Shown piece by piece: positions 35,435 through 44,799 of a stretch of DNA of 64,000 nt; position 1 is the stretch's first letter, and each line of letters opens with the position of its first letter. The stretch comes from Ancylobacter aquaticus. Its GTDB lineage: Bacteria; Pseudomonadota; Alphaproteobacteria; Rhizobiales; Xanthobacteraceae. The translations under genes were made by a program, and so were the position numbers. Where the stretch lies: contig NZ_SMFY01000002.1 in the NCBI RefSeq assembly GCF_004339465.1, positions 1,327,579 to 1,391,578 on the forward strand, in the 5' to 3' direction. The notes below the pieces were generated by a model that ran no database searches, was not told where the DNA came from, and was given only the letters and a program-made list of their open reading frames with translations.

Positions 35435-35812
35435 TCACTCCGGGGCCGTATCGTCGGGCGGTGTCGTCACCACCACGAATTTTAGGTCGACCATGCCGGT
35501 ATTGTAGATCGCGTGCTCGACACCGGGCGGCAGGAAGATGACCGTCCATGGCTGCACCACCGTCCGCTCTCCATCGATCTCCATGAGGCCTTCGCCTTCG
35601 AGGATGTAGTAGATCTGCTCCTGGACGACATGCTTGTGCGGCCCGACGAAGCCCTTGGGCTGGTAGCTGGAGATGCGGAAGTCGATCAGTCGCGTGTCGG
35701 CATTCTCCGGCCGCACCAGCATCTTGGAATAGGCGCCAAAATGGGCCGGCGGCTCCTCCCAGAAGACTTCCGCGCCCCGCCTGATCGTCGCCTTCCGCTT
35801 TTCCGTGCTCAT
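35435..35812 (-). CDS. Cupin-domain protein
   Basis: This is a 125-residue single-domain cupin. The conserved metal-binding motif 1 reads GPHKHVVQEQIYYILEGEG, with histidines and a glutamate-like position. Motif 2 lies in LPPGVEHAIYNTG and gives another histidine. Small cupins are isomerases, dioxygenases or lyases of sugar or aromatic acids. It overlaps the upstream epimerase gene by ATGA, so it belongs to the catabolic operon. The precise reaction is unknown. Confidence 0.85.
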   Translation of the reverse strand: MSTEKRKATIRRGAEVFWEEPPAHFGAYSKMLVRPENADTRLIDFRISSYQPKGFVGPHKHVVQEQIYYILEGEGLMEIDGERTVVQPWTVIFLPPGVEHAIYNTGMVDLKFVVVTTPPDDTAPE

Positions 35813-36765
35813 GCTGCCGCTTCCTGGCTGGGGGTGTGTCGCGTGCGAAGCTCGGCTACGTAGGCGGCCAGCCCGCGCTCGATGTCGAAACGGGGAGAAT
35901 ATCCGAGGCTTTCCCGGGCGCGGTCGACGGCAAGTGCGCCTTTGCGGACCACCGGAATGTCATCGCGGTGATGCAGCGGCCCCGGGCCTATCGAGATGTC
36001 CGCTCCGGGAACCAGCGCCCGGACGATCTCGACGATGCGCCCGACGGTAGGCGCACTGTCGCTCGCGATGTTATAGGTGTCGAATTCGAGCCGAGGCTGG
36101 TCGAGAGCCGCCAGAACCCCGTCCACGAGGTCGTCTATGTAGGTGTGGTCGATGGCCGAATCCGCTCCGCGGGGCAGGTGCAGGCTTCGTCCATCGAGCG
36201 CCGCGTCGATGAAATTCTTCGGCACGCGCGAACGCGGCAGTCCGGGCCCGTAGACCCAGGAGGTGCGCAGGTTGATGCACGCGATTCCATGCGTCGCGCG
36301 GTAGGTTCGGCCCAGCCCTTCGACCGCCAGCTTGCTCACGCCATAGGCCATCACCGGCCGCGTCGGATGGCCCTCGTCGACCCGGTCGGCGAGGAAATGC
36401 CCGAGCGTTTCCTCCGAACTCAGATGCAGCACCCGGCGGATATCGCGGCGGGCCATCGCCTCAAACAGGTTGACGCTGCCGCCGATGTTCACCCGCAGCA
36501 TTTCGGCCTGCGAGAGCGAGGCGAGTACGCCCACCATCGCCGCGCAGTGGATCACCGCGTCGGGCTGATGCGCGTCGAGCGCCGACAGGACGCTGAAGGC
36601 ATCGGTGATGTCGCCGGGAACAGTCGTAATCCCGGCGTCCGTCGCTTCTTCGAGGTCGGGCGCGAAGCTGCGGTCGAAGGCGATGGCGACATCGCCGCGC
36701 TGCGCCAGCCGCCGCACCAGCGCCGCCCCGACAAATCCACCGCCACCTGTCACCAGAACGCGCAT
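35809..36765 (-). CDS. NAD-dependent epimerase/dehydratase family protein (SDR), first copy
   Basis: The protein has 318 residues. ATG 36765 starts MRVLVTGGGGFVGAALVRRL, the nucleotide-binding GxxGxxG motif. The catalytic YxxxK is in AYGVSKLAVE, and a serine lies in LHLSSEETLG. It is an extended short-chain dehydrogenase, related to nucleotide-sugar epimerases and uronate dehydrogenases. It lies eight bases after the aldehyde dehydrogenase stop in the operon. The substrate is probably a sugar acid or similar polyol derivative; this is inference. Confidence 0.85.
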   Translation of the reverse strand: MRVLVTGGGGFVGAALVRRLAQRGDVAIAFDRSFAPDLEEATDAGITTVPGDITDAFSVLSALDAHQPDAVIHCAAMVGVLASLSQAEMLRVNIGGSVNLFEAMARRDIRRVLHLSSEETLGHFLADRVDEGHPTRPVMAYGVSKLAVEGLGRTYRATHGIACINLRTSWVYGPGLPRSRVPKNFIDAALDGRSLHLPRGADSAIDHTYIDDLVDGVLAALDQPRLEFDTYNIASDSAPTVGRIVEIVRALVPGADISIGPGPLHHRDDIPVVRKGALAVDRARESLGYSPRFDIERGLAAYVAELRTRHTPSQEAAA

Positions 36766-36772
36766 GGCGGCC

Positions 36773-38242
36773 TCACATGTTGAACAGAACGAGGCGCTCA
36801 TCCGTCATGTCGCGGATGGCATAGCGAGGACCCTCGCGCCCGATGCCGCTGTTCTTGACACCGCCATAGGCGAGCTGGTCGGTGCGCCAGGTCGATGAGC
36901 CGTTGATGATGACACCTCCCGTGCGAAGGGTCCGCACGGCGCGCATCGTCACCTCGTTGGAGCGGGTGAAGATACCGGTCTGAAGGCCGAACTGGCCGGC
37001 GTTGACGAGAGCAAAGGCCGCGTCGAGATCGTCATAGGCAAGGATGCTGATCGCCGGGCCGAAGACCTCGTCGCAGAACATCTTCATGTCCGGGCGCACA
37101 TCGGTCAGAACCGCCGGGGTCAGCTGGGCGCCATTGCGCGTGCCGCCTACATGGAGCGTTGCCCCGCCCTGCACCGCCTCTCCGATCCAGGCTTCGACGC
37201 GCTTTGCTGCCGCCTCGTCGATCAGCGTGCCGAGATCGGTCGCCGGATCGAGTGGATCCCCGCACTTGATCTGGCGGACCTCGGCGACCACTCCGCTAAC
37301 GAACGCGTCGTATCGCGACCGATGCACCAGCACCGACTGGACCGAGATGCAGCTCTGGCCGGCAATGCGCATGGCATTGCGCGCGCAGACCTTGGCGGCC
37401 GCGTCGATGTCCGCGTCCTCGTGCACGATGGTCTGGCCATTACCGCCGAGTTCAAGCGCCACCCGGCGCAGGCCGGTCGTCGCCTTGATTTCCGCACCGG
37501 CAGGGGTCGAGCCGGTGAAAGTGACGAAATCGACGCGCGGATTGCGCACCAGCGCCTGTCCGGCCTCGCGTCCGCCATGCACGACATTTAGTGCGCCGGC
37601 CGGGATGCCGGCATCCACCATGATCTCCGCAAGAAGATGCACCACGCCTGCCGCTTGAGGCGGCGCCTTCAGCACCGTCGCATTGCCTGCCGCGAAAGAG
37701 GGCCCCACCTTGTGGCAAGCCAGGTTGAACGGCGCATTGAACGGTGTGATGGCGCCCACGACGCCGACCGGAAAGCGGAGCATGAAGGCAATCTTGCCTG
37801 CCCCCATCTCGCTGCTGTCCAGCGGAATATGGGCGCCCTCGATGCGGACGGCCTCCTGCGCCGAGAGGGTCATCGTATCCTGCGAGCGGCGGACCTCGCC
37901 GATGGCGTCCTTTACTGCCTTGCCGGTTTCGCGCGACATCAAGCGGCCGATGTCGTCGGCTCGCTCGACGATCAGTTCGGCCGCGCGCTGGAGGATGGCC
38001 GCGCGCTTGTAGGCCGGCATCGCCGCTACGCGCGGCGCCGCCTCAACGGCGGATGCCACGGCCTCGTCGACAGAAGCTGCGGTTCCCTGCGGCACGCGCG
38101 TGACGACTTCGCCGCGATAGGGGTCCCGAACCTCGGCATGCGTGTCGGAGTCGCGCCATTCACCGCCGATGAGATGACGAATGGCGAGCACCGGCTCGCC
38201 GGCCGATGACGAGATGCGGTCTGGATGAGGGGCGTTGGTCAT
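36773..38242 (-). CDS. NAD(P)-dependent aldehyde dehydrogenase
   Basis: The protein has 489 residues and full ALDH superfamily features. The nucleophile is Cys298 in IAGQSCISVQ, the general base Glu264 in VALELGGNGQ, and Asn169 in TPFNAPF stabilises the intermediate. The cofactor loop FTGSTPAGAEI (about residues 242-252) and the terminal PRYAIRDMT segment are present. It oxidises an aldehyde, possibly lactaldehyde- or succinate-semialdehyde-like, to the acid. It lies between the TPP enzyme, which could generate an aldehyde, and the first SDR gene. Confidence 0.92.
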   Translation of the reverse strand: MTNAPHPDRISSSAGEPVLAIRHLIGGEWRDSDTHAEVRDPYRGEVVTRVPQGTAASVDEAVASAVEAAPRVAAMPAYKRAAILQRAAELIVERADDIGRLMSRETGKAVKDAIGEVRRSQDTMTLSAQEAVRIEGAHIPLDSSEMGAGKIAFMLRFPVGVVGAITPFNAPFNLACHKVGPSFAAGNATVLKAPPQAAGVVHLLAEIMVDAGIPAGALNVVHGGREAGQALVRNPRVDFVTFTGSTPAGAEIKATTGLRRVALELGGNGQTIVHEDADIDAAAKVCARNAMRIAGQSCISVQSVLVHRSRYDAFVSGVVAEVRQIKCGDPLDPATDLGTLIDEAAAKRVEAWIGEAVQGGATLHVGGTRNGAQLTPAVLTDVRPDMKMFCDEVFGPAISILAYDDLDAAFALVNAGQFGLQTGIFTRSNEVTMRAVRTLRTGGVIINGSSTWRTDQLAYGGVKNSGIGREGPRYAIRDMTDERLVLFNM

Positions 38243-38258
38243 GATCGGCTCCCTGCGA

Positions 38259-40043
38259 CTATGGACGCCACGGCTGGCCGAAGGCCGGCTCGGGATGGGG
38301 CAGCGGGGGCAATTGCCAGGTGCCGACGGAAGTCGGCCTCACATTGGCATCGACTTCGGCGTCGATGACGAAAGGCCTGTTGCTGGCGATGGCGTGTTTC
38401 AACGCATCGGCAAATTCATCCGAACGGCCAACTTTGACGCCTTCCACCCCGCAGCTGCGGGCCATCGCGGCGAAATCGGGGTTGTAGGCGGCCCCGTTGG
38501 GACCATGCCGGAAACTCGTGCCGATCTCGCGCCCGCCGAAGGCCCCGAGCTGGAGGTCGCGGATCGCACCCCAGGCATAGTTGTTCCAGATCACCCAGAC
38601 GACCGGGATGTCATATTCCACGGCGGTGCACAGAACGTGAGGCGTCATGGTGAAGCCGCCGTCGCCGACGACAGCGACGCAGGGGCTCTGCGGCGAGGCG
38701 AGCTTGGCGCCGAGTACGCCGGAGACCCCGAACCCCATGGCCGAGAAGCCCCAGGAGTTCAGCATCCGCTGCGGGCGGCGGGCGCACCAATACTGCATGA
38801 ACCAGTTGTGATGAACGCCGGAATCGCAGACCAGGATCGTGTCGTCCGGTACCACCCTCTGTACATCCGCCACCACGCGCTCGGGCCGCATCGGGCTGGT
38901 GTCCAGCGAGAATTGCGGCGCGGTATGCCGTGCCCATTCCTGCTTCCAGGCAGAGATACGCTCGCCCCAGGGGCGGGTGCGGTTGCGGCAGGCCTCGACC
39001 CCACCGCGCCGGCCAATTTCCGCCAGCACCTGCCGCAGGAAAGTCCGCGCGTCGGCGGCGATGCCAAGTTCCGGCACATAGTTTCGGCCGAGCTCCGCGA
39101 CATCGATGTCGACATGGATAAGGCGCGTGGGCGGCATGTTCCAGGAATAGCCCGGCAACCAGGAACTTGAGGAGCGATCGTCGAAGCGGGCCCCGATGGT
39201 GAGCAGCACATCGCAGCGTCGGCCCGCCTCATTGGCCGCCCAGGTGCCGTTTCGACCGATGAAGCCGAGGCTGAGCGGATGGGTCATGTCGAGCGTGCCC
39301 ATCGCGTTCGGCGACATCGCCACCGGGATATTCAGCGTGTCGACGAGGGCGGTCAGCTCTGTGCCGCTCTCCGAGAGGGTGACGCCGTGGCCAACGAAAA
39401 GCAGGGGGCGCTCCGCCTTGAGCAGCATGTCCACTGTGCGCGCCACGTCCTCCTCGCTCGCCCCCATACGGCTGGCGCCGGTGAGGCTGCGGGGAGCCGG
39501 CAGTTCGACGTCGTCCTCCTCCTGGAAGACGTTGTAGGGCACGTCGAGATTGACCGGCCCCGGCCGGCCCGAGGTCATCAGGTGCATGGCCTGCCGCATC
39601 GCGGTGGGCAGCATGTCGACGCGGCTCGGCTGGAAGCTGCGCTTCACATAGGGCCGCACGACGGAGGGAAAATCCGCCTGATGGTGTTGGTAGGCTTCCT
39701 GGAACGGTGCGCGGTTGAATTGGGATGTCGGCACATTGGCGGTGATCGCGAGAAAGGCCGAGGAATCCGCCTGCGCGCAAGCCAACGACATCGGCATGTT
39801 CGCCGAGCCGGGACCGCAGGAGGTGAGCGTTGCGACAGGGCGGTGCGCCACCCGGAAATAGGCGTCGGCCATGTGCCCGGCCGTCTGTTCATGCCGGGGC
39901 GAGATCAGCTTGATCTTGTCCTGGCGGTCATAGAGCGCGTCGAGCATGCCAACATTGCCATGGCCGCAAATACCGAAAACATAGGGGACGCGCTCTTGGA
40001 TGAGCGTGTCCGCGATGACGTCGGCTCCCTTCATGCGAGGCAT
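38259..40043 (-). CDS. Thiamine-diphosphate-dependent enzyme (acetolactate-synthase-like)
   Basis: The protein has 594 residues. ATG 40043 starts MPRMKGADVIADTL. The catalytic Glu52 lies in SPRHEQTAGHMADAY, and the cofactor motif is VGDGGFTM, ending with NNYAWGAI about 27 residues on. It has the three-domain layout of acetolactate synthase, benzoylformate decarboxylase and IolD. No small regulatory ilvH gene is near, so it is a catabolic relative, possibly a decarboxylase, lyase or C-C hydrolase. The aldehyde dehydrogenase gene follows 16 bases downstream, so it may use the product. Confidence 0.85.
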   Translation of the reverse strand: MPRMKGADVIADTLIQERVPYVFGICGHGNVGMLDALYDRQDKIKLISPRHEQTAGHMADAYFRVAHRPVATLTSCGPGSANMPMSLACAQADSSAFLAITANVPTSQFNRAPFQEAYQHHQADFPSVVRPYVKRSFQPSRVDMLPTAMRQAMHLMTSGRPGPVNLDVPYNVFQEEDDVELPAPRSLTGASRMGASEEDVARTVDMLLKAERPLLFVGHGVTLSESGTELTALVDTLNIPVAMSPNAMGTLDMTHPLSLGFIGRNGTWAANEAGRRCDVLLTIGARFDDRSSSSWLPGYSWNMPPTRLIHVDIDVAELGRNYVPELGIAADARTFLRQVLAEIGRRGGVEACRNRTRPWGERISAWKQEWARHTAPQFSLDTSPMRPERVVADVQRVVPDDTILVCDSGVHHNWFMQYWCARRPQRMLNSWGFSAMGFGVSGVLGAKLASPQSPCVAVVGDGGFTMTPHVLCTAVEYDIPVVWVIWNNYAWGAIRDLQLGAFGGREIGTSFRHGPNGAAYNPDFAAMARSCGVEGVKVGRSDEFADALKHAIASNRPFVIDAEVDANVRPTSVGTWQLPPLPHPEPAFGQPWRP

Positions 40044-40127
40044 GAACTTCCCTCCTGCCCGTCGCTGGTCGCGGCGGGACACCAGATATTCGTCAATGGC
40101 TGTGGCGCGCCGGCTGCCGGCGCAGGC

Positions 40128-40964
40128 TCACGCCGCGAAGCGGTTCGCCCAGCCGACCTCTTCGAGGCGGCGGATGCTGTCGAGTATTTCCGCGCTCGGC
40201 TGCTCGGAGACGCCGATGATTTCGAGCACGGGGCGCTCGGTCCAGCCGATGGCGGCGAGGTCTTCGATGAGCGCGCCAAAGTCCATCGTCCCGTGACCGA
40301 CCGGGTCGTGCTTGTAGACCTTCGTGCCGGTATCGGAGAGATGCACGAGCTTGAGCCGGTCGCCGCACCGCTTCAGTGCCGCGCGAATGTCTTCCTTGAT
40401 GAACGCGCCGTTGGCGAGATCGTAGAGGATGCCCACGTCGTCGGAGCCGTAACCCTCGACGACCGTGAGCAGACCCTCGGCATCCGGGAGGAAGGCGAAG
40501 GGCATGTTCTCGACGAGAACCTGCGTGCCCGCCTTCTGCGCCAGCGGCACAAGCTGGTCGAGCGCACGGTAGAAATGGCCAATCAGCTGGTCGCGCGGCA
40601 TCGGCATCAGGGGATTGACCTTGCCGGGCCCGATGAGCACCTGCCGCGCGCCGAATTCACCGGCGCACTCGACCATGCGGGCCATCATCCTGATCGAATG
40701 TTCCCGCATCTCCGGCGCGGCGGCCGCGATGTTGATGTCGATATTCGGCTGGTTGACCGACTGGATGTGCAGGTTGCGGCTCGCGATGAACTTGCGCAGC
40801 GCGGCACGCGCGCCAGCGTCCATGTCCGGCATCCAGAGATGGCCGGGATACATCATGAGCTCGAAGGCCTCGAACCCGTGATCGGCAAGCTCGGCCATGG
40901 CCTCCTGCGCGGTGCGGTTCAGCGTGTAAGCGTAGAGATTGATCACGTAGTCGGAGCGGGCCAT
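40128..40964 (-). CDS. TIM-barrel sugar isomerase/epimerase (hydroxypyruvate-isomerase-like)
   Basis: The 278-residue protein has the xylose-isomerase-like TIM-barrel layout. Candidate metal ligands are Glu in VLVENMPF, Asp in LYDLANG, His in LVHLSDTG and Glu in VLEIIGV. Families include hydroxypyruvate isomerase, IolE/IolI and DolP-like epimerases. It lies in the catabolic operon, between the second SDR and the TPP enzyme. The presence of a Gfo/Idh/MocA oxidoreductase and a TPP enzyme recalls inositol-type pathways, but the set is not the canonical iol set. Confidence 0.82.
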   Translation of the reverse strand: MARSDYVINLYAYTLNRTAQEAMAELADHGFEAFELMMYPGHLWMPDMDAGARAALRKFIASRNLHIQSVNQPNIDINIAAAAPEMREHSIRMMARMVECAGEFGARQVLIGPGKVNPLMPMPRDQLIGHFYRALDQLVPLAQKAGTQVLVENMPFAFLPDAEGLLTVVEGYGSDDVGILYDLANGAFIKEDIRAALKRCGDRLKLVHLSDTGTKVYKHDPVGHGTMDFGALIEDLAAIGWTERPVLEIIGVSEQPSAEILDSIRRLEEVGWANRFAA

Positions 40965-41003
40965 CGGTTTTCTCCGGGCGTCATTGCGAGCGAGGCGGCG
41001 GCG

Positions 41004-41924
41004 TCAGGCGGCAGGCGCCGTTCGTCCCCAGCGTTTGGCCTCCGGCACCTTGGCGTAGAGCTTGCGCCAGTCGCTCTTCGGCTCGTAGCCCAGCACGTCG
41101 CGGGCATGGCTGATGTCGAAGACGGGAGCGTACGGTTCGTTCTGGAACACCGCGGCGTTCTTGACCGGGAGATCGCGCCCGATGCGCTCGCGCATCATCT
41201 CGAGCGTCGGGCGCGCGGCCAGCGAGTCCGCGGCGGCGATGAAGAAGGTGTCGTAGCTCACATCGGTGAGTTCAAGGCTCTTGCGGAACGCCTGGGCAAC
41301 GTCTTCCGGCTCCACATAGGCCCAGAAGTGATAGTTCTGCGGGTCCGCGCCGCGCGCTTCGAGCTCCGGCCATTCCGGCTCGAACACGATGTGGGTCGGG
41401 CGGATGACGATGACCGACATCTTGCCGCGCACCGCGTAGCACCGGCACATGACCTCGGTTACTTCCTTGCTGAGCGAGTAGAACTCGATCGGCCGCAGCA
41501 CATGGGCTTCGTCCACCGGCAGGTATTGCGGGTCCCAGTCCGGCGGGTTGTAGTGGAGCCCGGTCGCGGCGTCGCTCGACGCGACGGCGACACGCTTGAC
41601 GCCGGCATCTTCCGCCGCCTGAAGGACGTTCCACGTTCCCTGCACATTGGTGTTGAAGGTGATATCCGCCGGCGCCGTGCGCGGATTGGGAATGGCGGCC
41701 AGGTGGATCACCGCGTCATGCCCGGCAAAGGCGCGCTTCAGCCCTTCGAAATCGAGCACGGTCGACTCGACGAAGGCGACATCCTTCTGCACCGGCGGCC
41801 GGATGTCGATGACGGTGACATTGGCCCGGCCCGCGAGTTCATCGACGACAAAGCGACCGAGGCGGCCGCTGCCGCCCGTCACGGCGACTTTTCCCAGATG
41901 CATGTCCTTGGGTCCCATTTTCAT
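41004..41924 (-). CDS. NAD-dependent epimerase/dehydrogenase (uronate-dehydrogenase-like), second copy
   Basis: The protein has 306 residues. The Rossmann motif VAVTGGSGRLGRFVVDEL is near the start, followed by IHLAAIPNPRTAP. Ser/Thr and YxxxK catalytic residues are in VASSDAATG and FYSLSKEVTE. This pattern resembles uronate dehydrogenase-type SDRs. ATG 41924 is used; ATGs at 41918 and 41903 are also possible. It is a paralogue of the divergent third SDR (43859-44791), with similar AAEDAGVKRV and RPTHIVFEPEW-like elements. Substrate unknown. Confidence 0.83.
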   Translation of the reverse strand: MKMGPKDMHLGKVAVTGGSGRLGRFVVDELAGRANVTVIDIRPPVQKDVAFVESTVLDFEGLKRAFAGHDAVIHLAAIPNPRTAPADITFNTNVQGTWNVLQAAEDAGVKRVAVASSDAATGLHYNPPDWDPQYLPVDEAHVLRPIEFYSLSKEVTEVMCRCYAVRGKMSVIVIRPTHIVFEPEWPELEARGADPQNYHFWAYVEPEDVAQAFRKSLELTDVSYDTFFIAAADSLAARPTLEMMRERIGRDLPVKNAAVFQNEPYAPVFDISHARDVLGYEPKSDWRKLYAKVPEAKRWGRTAPAA

Positions 41925-41962
41925 GTTCTTGTTCGTTCCGACCGACGCCTGAGAGAACTTGC

Positions 41963-43015
41963 TCAGGCCGCCTGCCGGCTGGCGATTTCATCCATGGCGA
42001 TGTGGCGCCGCTCGGCTGCCGAGCGATAGACCGCCTCCTCCACCATCACGTTGCGGAGGTAGTCCTCGACGCGGTTCTCCAGTGGCGTGCCCTGCGTGAG
42101 ATGATCGATCACATGGCGCTGGAGGCCATAGACGGCGTCTCCGGCGTACCCGCGATCGTGCCATTCATAGACATGCTCGCTCTCGTCCTCGCCGCGTCGG
42201 CGCACGAAGATGCGGCCATCGCCGTCGAGGCGGATCGCGCCATTCTCGGCATCGAGCGCGAACTCGCCCATGGTCAGGCGTGGATTGCGCGCGCGGCAAT
42301 CGGCGAGCCGGTTTCCGTCGAGCAGACCGGCCGTCGATCCCGCGAAATCGAAGATCACATAGCCCGCATCCTCCCCGGCAATCGCCGGGTTCAAACGGCG
42401 CAGGCGCGCCGAGACGCCGGTGATCTCACCGACGAGGAAGCGAAACACGTCGATCATGTGGATGCCGGTCTCATGGATGAGGAAGCGCGGCATCTGCTGG
42501 AAATAGGGCTGGCGATCGAGATAGGCGGACGGCCCCTGTCCATCGCCGGGGCGCATGCGGAAGGCGATGTTGTAGATCGCTCCGAGCGAGCCGCCTTCGA
42601 TGATCCGCCGGATCTCCCGAAACCAGGGTTTGAACCGCCAGTTCTCGTGAACCACGACAGGAACGCGGCCGGCGCGCGCAACATCGACCATGCGCAGGGC
42701 ATCCGGCAGATTAGGTGCCAGCGGCTTCTGCGTGATGGCGGGAATGCCGCGCTTCAGGGCGGCTTCCACCAAGGGCAGATGCGTCTCGGGCGGCGAGATG
42801 ATGTCGACGAGATCGGGCCTGAGTTCGTCCAGCATGCGCTCGGCATCGTCGAATACGGCGCCGACGCCGAACTCACCGGCGAAAGCCGCGGCTCGTTCGC
42901 GGTTCCGCGCGTAGGCGAGCCCCACCAGCTCCACCTCGGGAATGCGGTTCCACGCCTCGTAGTGATAACGGCCGAAGAAGCCGGTGCCGATCGTCGCCAG
43001 TCGGATGCGCTGCAT
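41963..43015 (-). CDS. Gfo/Idh/MocA-family oxidoreductase
   Basis: The protein has 350 residues. The N-terminal Rossmann fold starts IRLATIGTGFFGRYHYEAW. The catalytic-domain signature EKP appears as TQKPLAPNLPDALRM, with the lysine kept. The second half has the beta-sheet pattern DGNRLADCRARNPRLTMGEF. It is a sugar or inositol dehydrogenase-type enzyme using NAD(P). It lies 57 bases after the EthD-like gene and 38 bases before the second SDR, with an AT-rich stretch upstream (43035-43065) that could hold a promoter. Confidence 0.88.
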   Translation of the reverse strand: MQRIRLATIGTGFFGRYHYEAWNRIPEVELVGLAYARNRERAAAFAGEFGVGAVFDDAERMLDELRPDLVDIISPPETHLPLVEAALKRGIPAITQKPLAPNLPDALRMVDVARAGRVPVVVHENWRFKPWFREIRRIIEGGSLGAIYNIAFRMRPGDGQGPSAYLDRQPYFQQMPRFLIHETGIHMIDVFRFLVGEITGVSARLRRLNPAIAGEDAGYVIFDFAGSTAGLLDGNRLADCRARNPRLTMGEFALDAENGAIRLDGDGRIFVRRRGEDESEHVYEWHDRGYAGDAVYGLQRHVIDHLTQGTPLENRVEDYLRNVMVEEAVYRSAAERRHIAMDEIASRQAA

Positions 43016-43071
43016 GTTCCGCCCCCTCGTGCTGGCTCAAACTCTAATTTCTTATTTTAGCATGTCAACTC

Positions 43072-43761
43072 TCATTGTGGGATAAACTCGCGTTCGAGCA
43101 CCATGTCGAGCTGGTACTGGCCACATTGCATGTCCGGATGGGCGCCAGCTTCGGAGAGGTCGCGCTGATCCGAGAGGCGGGTCGCCAGCCGCGCAATCGT
43201 CTTGGAATCCGACGCCCAGACCACCAGCGTCCAGGCCTCTACGCGATCCTCAGCGCCACGAATGACGCGCTCCGTCGAGCGGATGGTCGTGATGTCGTGC
43301 ACGGCCTCCCACAGCTCGGCCCTCAGAAAGAGCGGCTCCGCGCGGAGGCTCGGGAACAGTTCCTCGCCCACATAATTCCGCAGATCATGCTCGCGACCGG
43401 CCTCCGGCCGCATCCGCAAGGTGAGCGCGTAGCCGCCCTCCGCCCCTTGCAGGGCAACGCTTGCGTGGCACACGGTGCGAGAATTGGCCCGGAAATGCGG
43501 CATGCAGTGCCGCGTCCATTCGGTCGGCGCATTGACTCGGGCGAGATAGGACTCGCTCCCCAGGACCTGCGGCGATTGCGTCTCGTAATAGATGAACAGC
43601 GCGGGTTCGCCGGCGATCGCGCTATGGCGGCGGGCGCGCACAAATCCCGGTATCGACACACGCTCGATGTGATGCTCGCGATTGTACCATTCGAGAACCG
43701 CGTCCTCATGGCCGGGCTCGATATCGTGCCAGATCGCCAGAATGCCCTTTGTCCGCAACAC
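43072..43761 (-). CDS. EthD/ferredoxin-fold hypothetical protein
   Basis: The protein has 229 residues. The first half, ILAIWHDIEPGHEDAVLEWY and NREHHIERVSIPGFVRARRH, is like the EthD/Dabb-type alpha-beta barrels and carries paired histidines. The second half, beginning YALTLRMRPEAGREHDLRNY, may be a second ferredoxin-like domain. Such proteins bind small aromatic or carboxylate compounds and can act in ring-cleavage steps. It is first in the minus-strand operon and divergent from the third SDR. I do not assign a specific reaction. Confidence 0.75.
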   Translation of the reverse strand: MLRTKGILAIWHDIEPGHEDAVLEWYNREHHIERVSIPGFVRARRHSAIAGEPALFIYYETQSPQVLGSESYLARVNAPTEWTRHCMPHFRANSRTVCHASVALQGAEGGYALTLRMRPEAGREHDLRNYVGEELFPSLRAEPLFLRAELWEAVHDITTIRSTERVIRGAEDRVEAWTLVVWASDSKTIARLATRLSDQRDLSEAGAHPDMQCGQYQLDMVLEREFIPQ

Positions 43762-43779
43762 GTCCTCCCGTCATCAAGC

Positions 43780-43791
43780 TTGCGACAATAT
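43780..43791 (+). promoter_or_regulatory. Candidate IclR operator in divergent region (TTGCGACAATAT)
   Basis: This motif is in the 97-base divergent region (43762-43858) between the EthD-like and SDR genes. It is 19 bases from the minus-strand start codon and 67 bases from the plus-strand one. It matches the copies at 34447-34436 (minus) and 35368-35379 with one mismatch each. Thus one regulator could control both directions. Confidence 0.45.
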
Positions 43792-43858
43792 AGATTGACA
43801 TCCGAGTTTTTGAAAAGCTAGCGTCGAGGTCCTTGAAATGGTGTGAGGCGGACCGATC

Positions 43859-44791
43859 ATGAGCCGGCGTATTCTTGTTACCGGAGCCTGCGGCTATCTC
43901 GGTCGGCATGTGGTGCGCGAAGCGGCCAGCCTCGGGGAGGTGTCGGCGCTCGACATGGTCGGCGAGGAGGTCTCGACACCGCCGGAACTGTCACGGCTGT
44001 GGCGCGCAAGCGTGCTCGAAGCCGACATTCTCGCGCGCGCCTGCGAGGGGATGGACACCGTGATCCACCTCGCCGCCATGGCCAACATCTTTGCCGGGAC
44101 GCCGGCCGACATCATGCGGGTGAATGTGGTCGGCACCTGGAACGTTCTTGAGGCCGCCGAGGCCGCCGGCGTCCGGCGGGTCGTGCTGTGCTCGAGCGAC
44201 TCGGTAACCGGCCTCACCGTCCGTCCGGACTGCATGACGCCGCCGCGCTATTTGCCGATCGACACCGACCACCCCTCCCGCCCCACCGATCCCTACGGCC
44301 TCAGCAAGAAGCTCGGCGAAGAGGCGGGACGCTGCATGGCGGACCGTGGCCGGCTTGAGGTGATGGTGTTGCGGCCGGTCTATGTCCTTTACCCGCGCGT
44401 CGTTGACGAGGTGCTGCGCCGCGCCCGCGATCCGGGAAGCTACGTGCCATCGCTCGACCCGGTGTCGCCAAAAGCCGGCGGCGGGCCGTTCTGGCACTAT
44501 GTGAAGCCCGAAGATGCCGCTTGTGCCTTCCGCCAGGCCGTGGATGCACCGATGTCGCAGCCCTTCGAGCAGGCCTTCGTCCTGGCCGACGAGACATTGC
44601 ACCCCAGGCCGACGCTTGAGCGCGCGCGGGAACTGTTCGGCCATGTCCCGGAAATCCGCGACGCGCGCCTCTATGAGGACAATCCCTACGCGCCGATCTT
44701 CGACACCGGCGCCGCGAGGCGTCTTCTGGGCTTCACGGCTCCCACCGGCATGCGCGCCGCCCTTCATGAACGGCTGCGCGAAACCGTCTGA
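43859..44791 (+). CDS. NAD-dependent epimerase/dehydrogenase (uronate-dehydrogenase-like), third copy
   Basis: The protein has 310 residues. The Rossmann motif ILVTGACGYLGRHVVREA and VIHLAAMANIFAGTPADI are clear, and catalytic Ser and YxxxK lie in CSSDSVTGL and PYGLSKKLGEE. It is a close relative of the second SDR (41004-41924), sharing the AAEAAGVRRVVL pattern and the C-terminal LYEDNPYAPIFDT segment. It is the first gene of the plus-strand operon, nine bases before the FAD-dependent dehydrogenase. The substrate is unknown. Confidence 0.85.
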   Translation: MSRRILVTGACGYLGRHVVREAASLGEVSALDMVGEEVSTPPELSRLWRASVLEADILARACEGMDTVIHLAAMANIFAGTPADIMRVNVVGTWNVLEAAEAAGVRRVVLCSSDSVTGLTVRPDCMTPPRYLPIDTDHPSRPTDPYGLSKKLGEEAGRCMADRGRLEVMVLRPVYVLYPRVVDEVLRRARDPGSYVPSLDPVSPKAGGGPFWHYVKPEDAACAFRQAVDAPMSQPFEQAFVLADETLHPRPTLERARELFGHVPEIRDARLYEDNPYAPIFDTGAARRLLGFTAPTGMRAALHERLRETV

Positions 44792-44799
44792 GGCCAAGC

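Noticed and set aside
39279..42029. Plus-strand open frame of 916 codons opposite the TPP enzyme, isomerase and SDR genes
   Set aside because: It spans three recognised minus-strand genes and has the composition of an antisense shadow.
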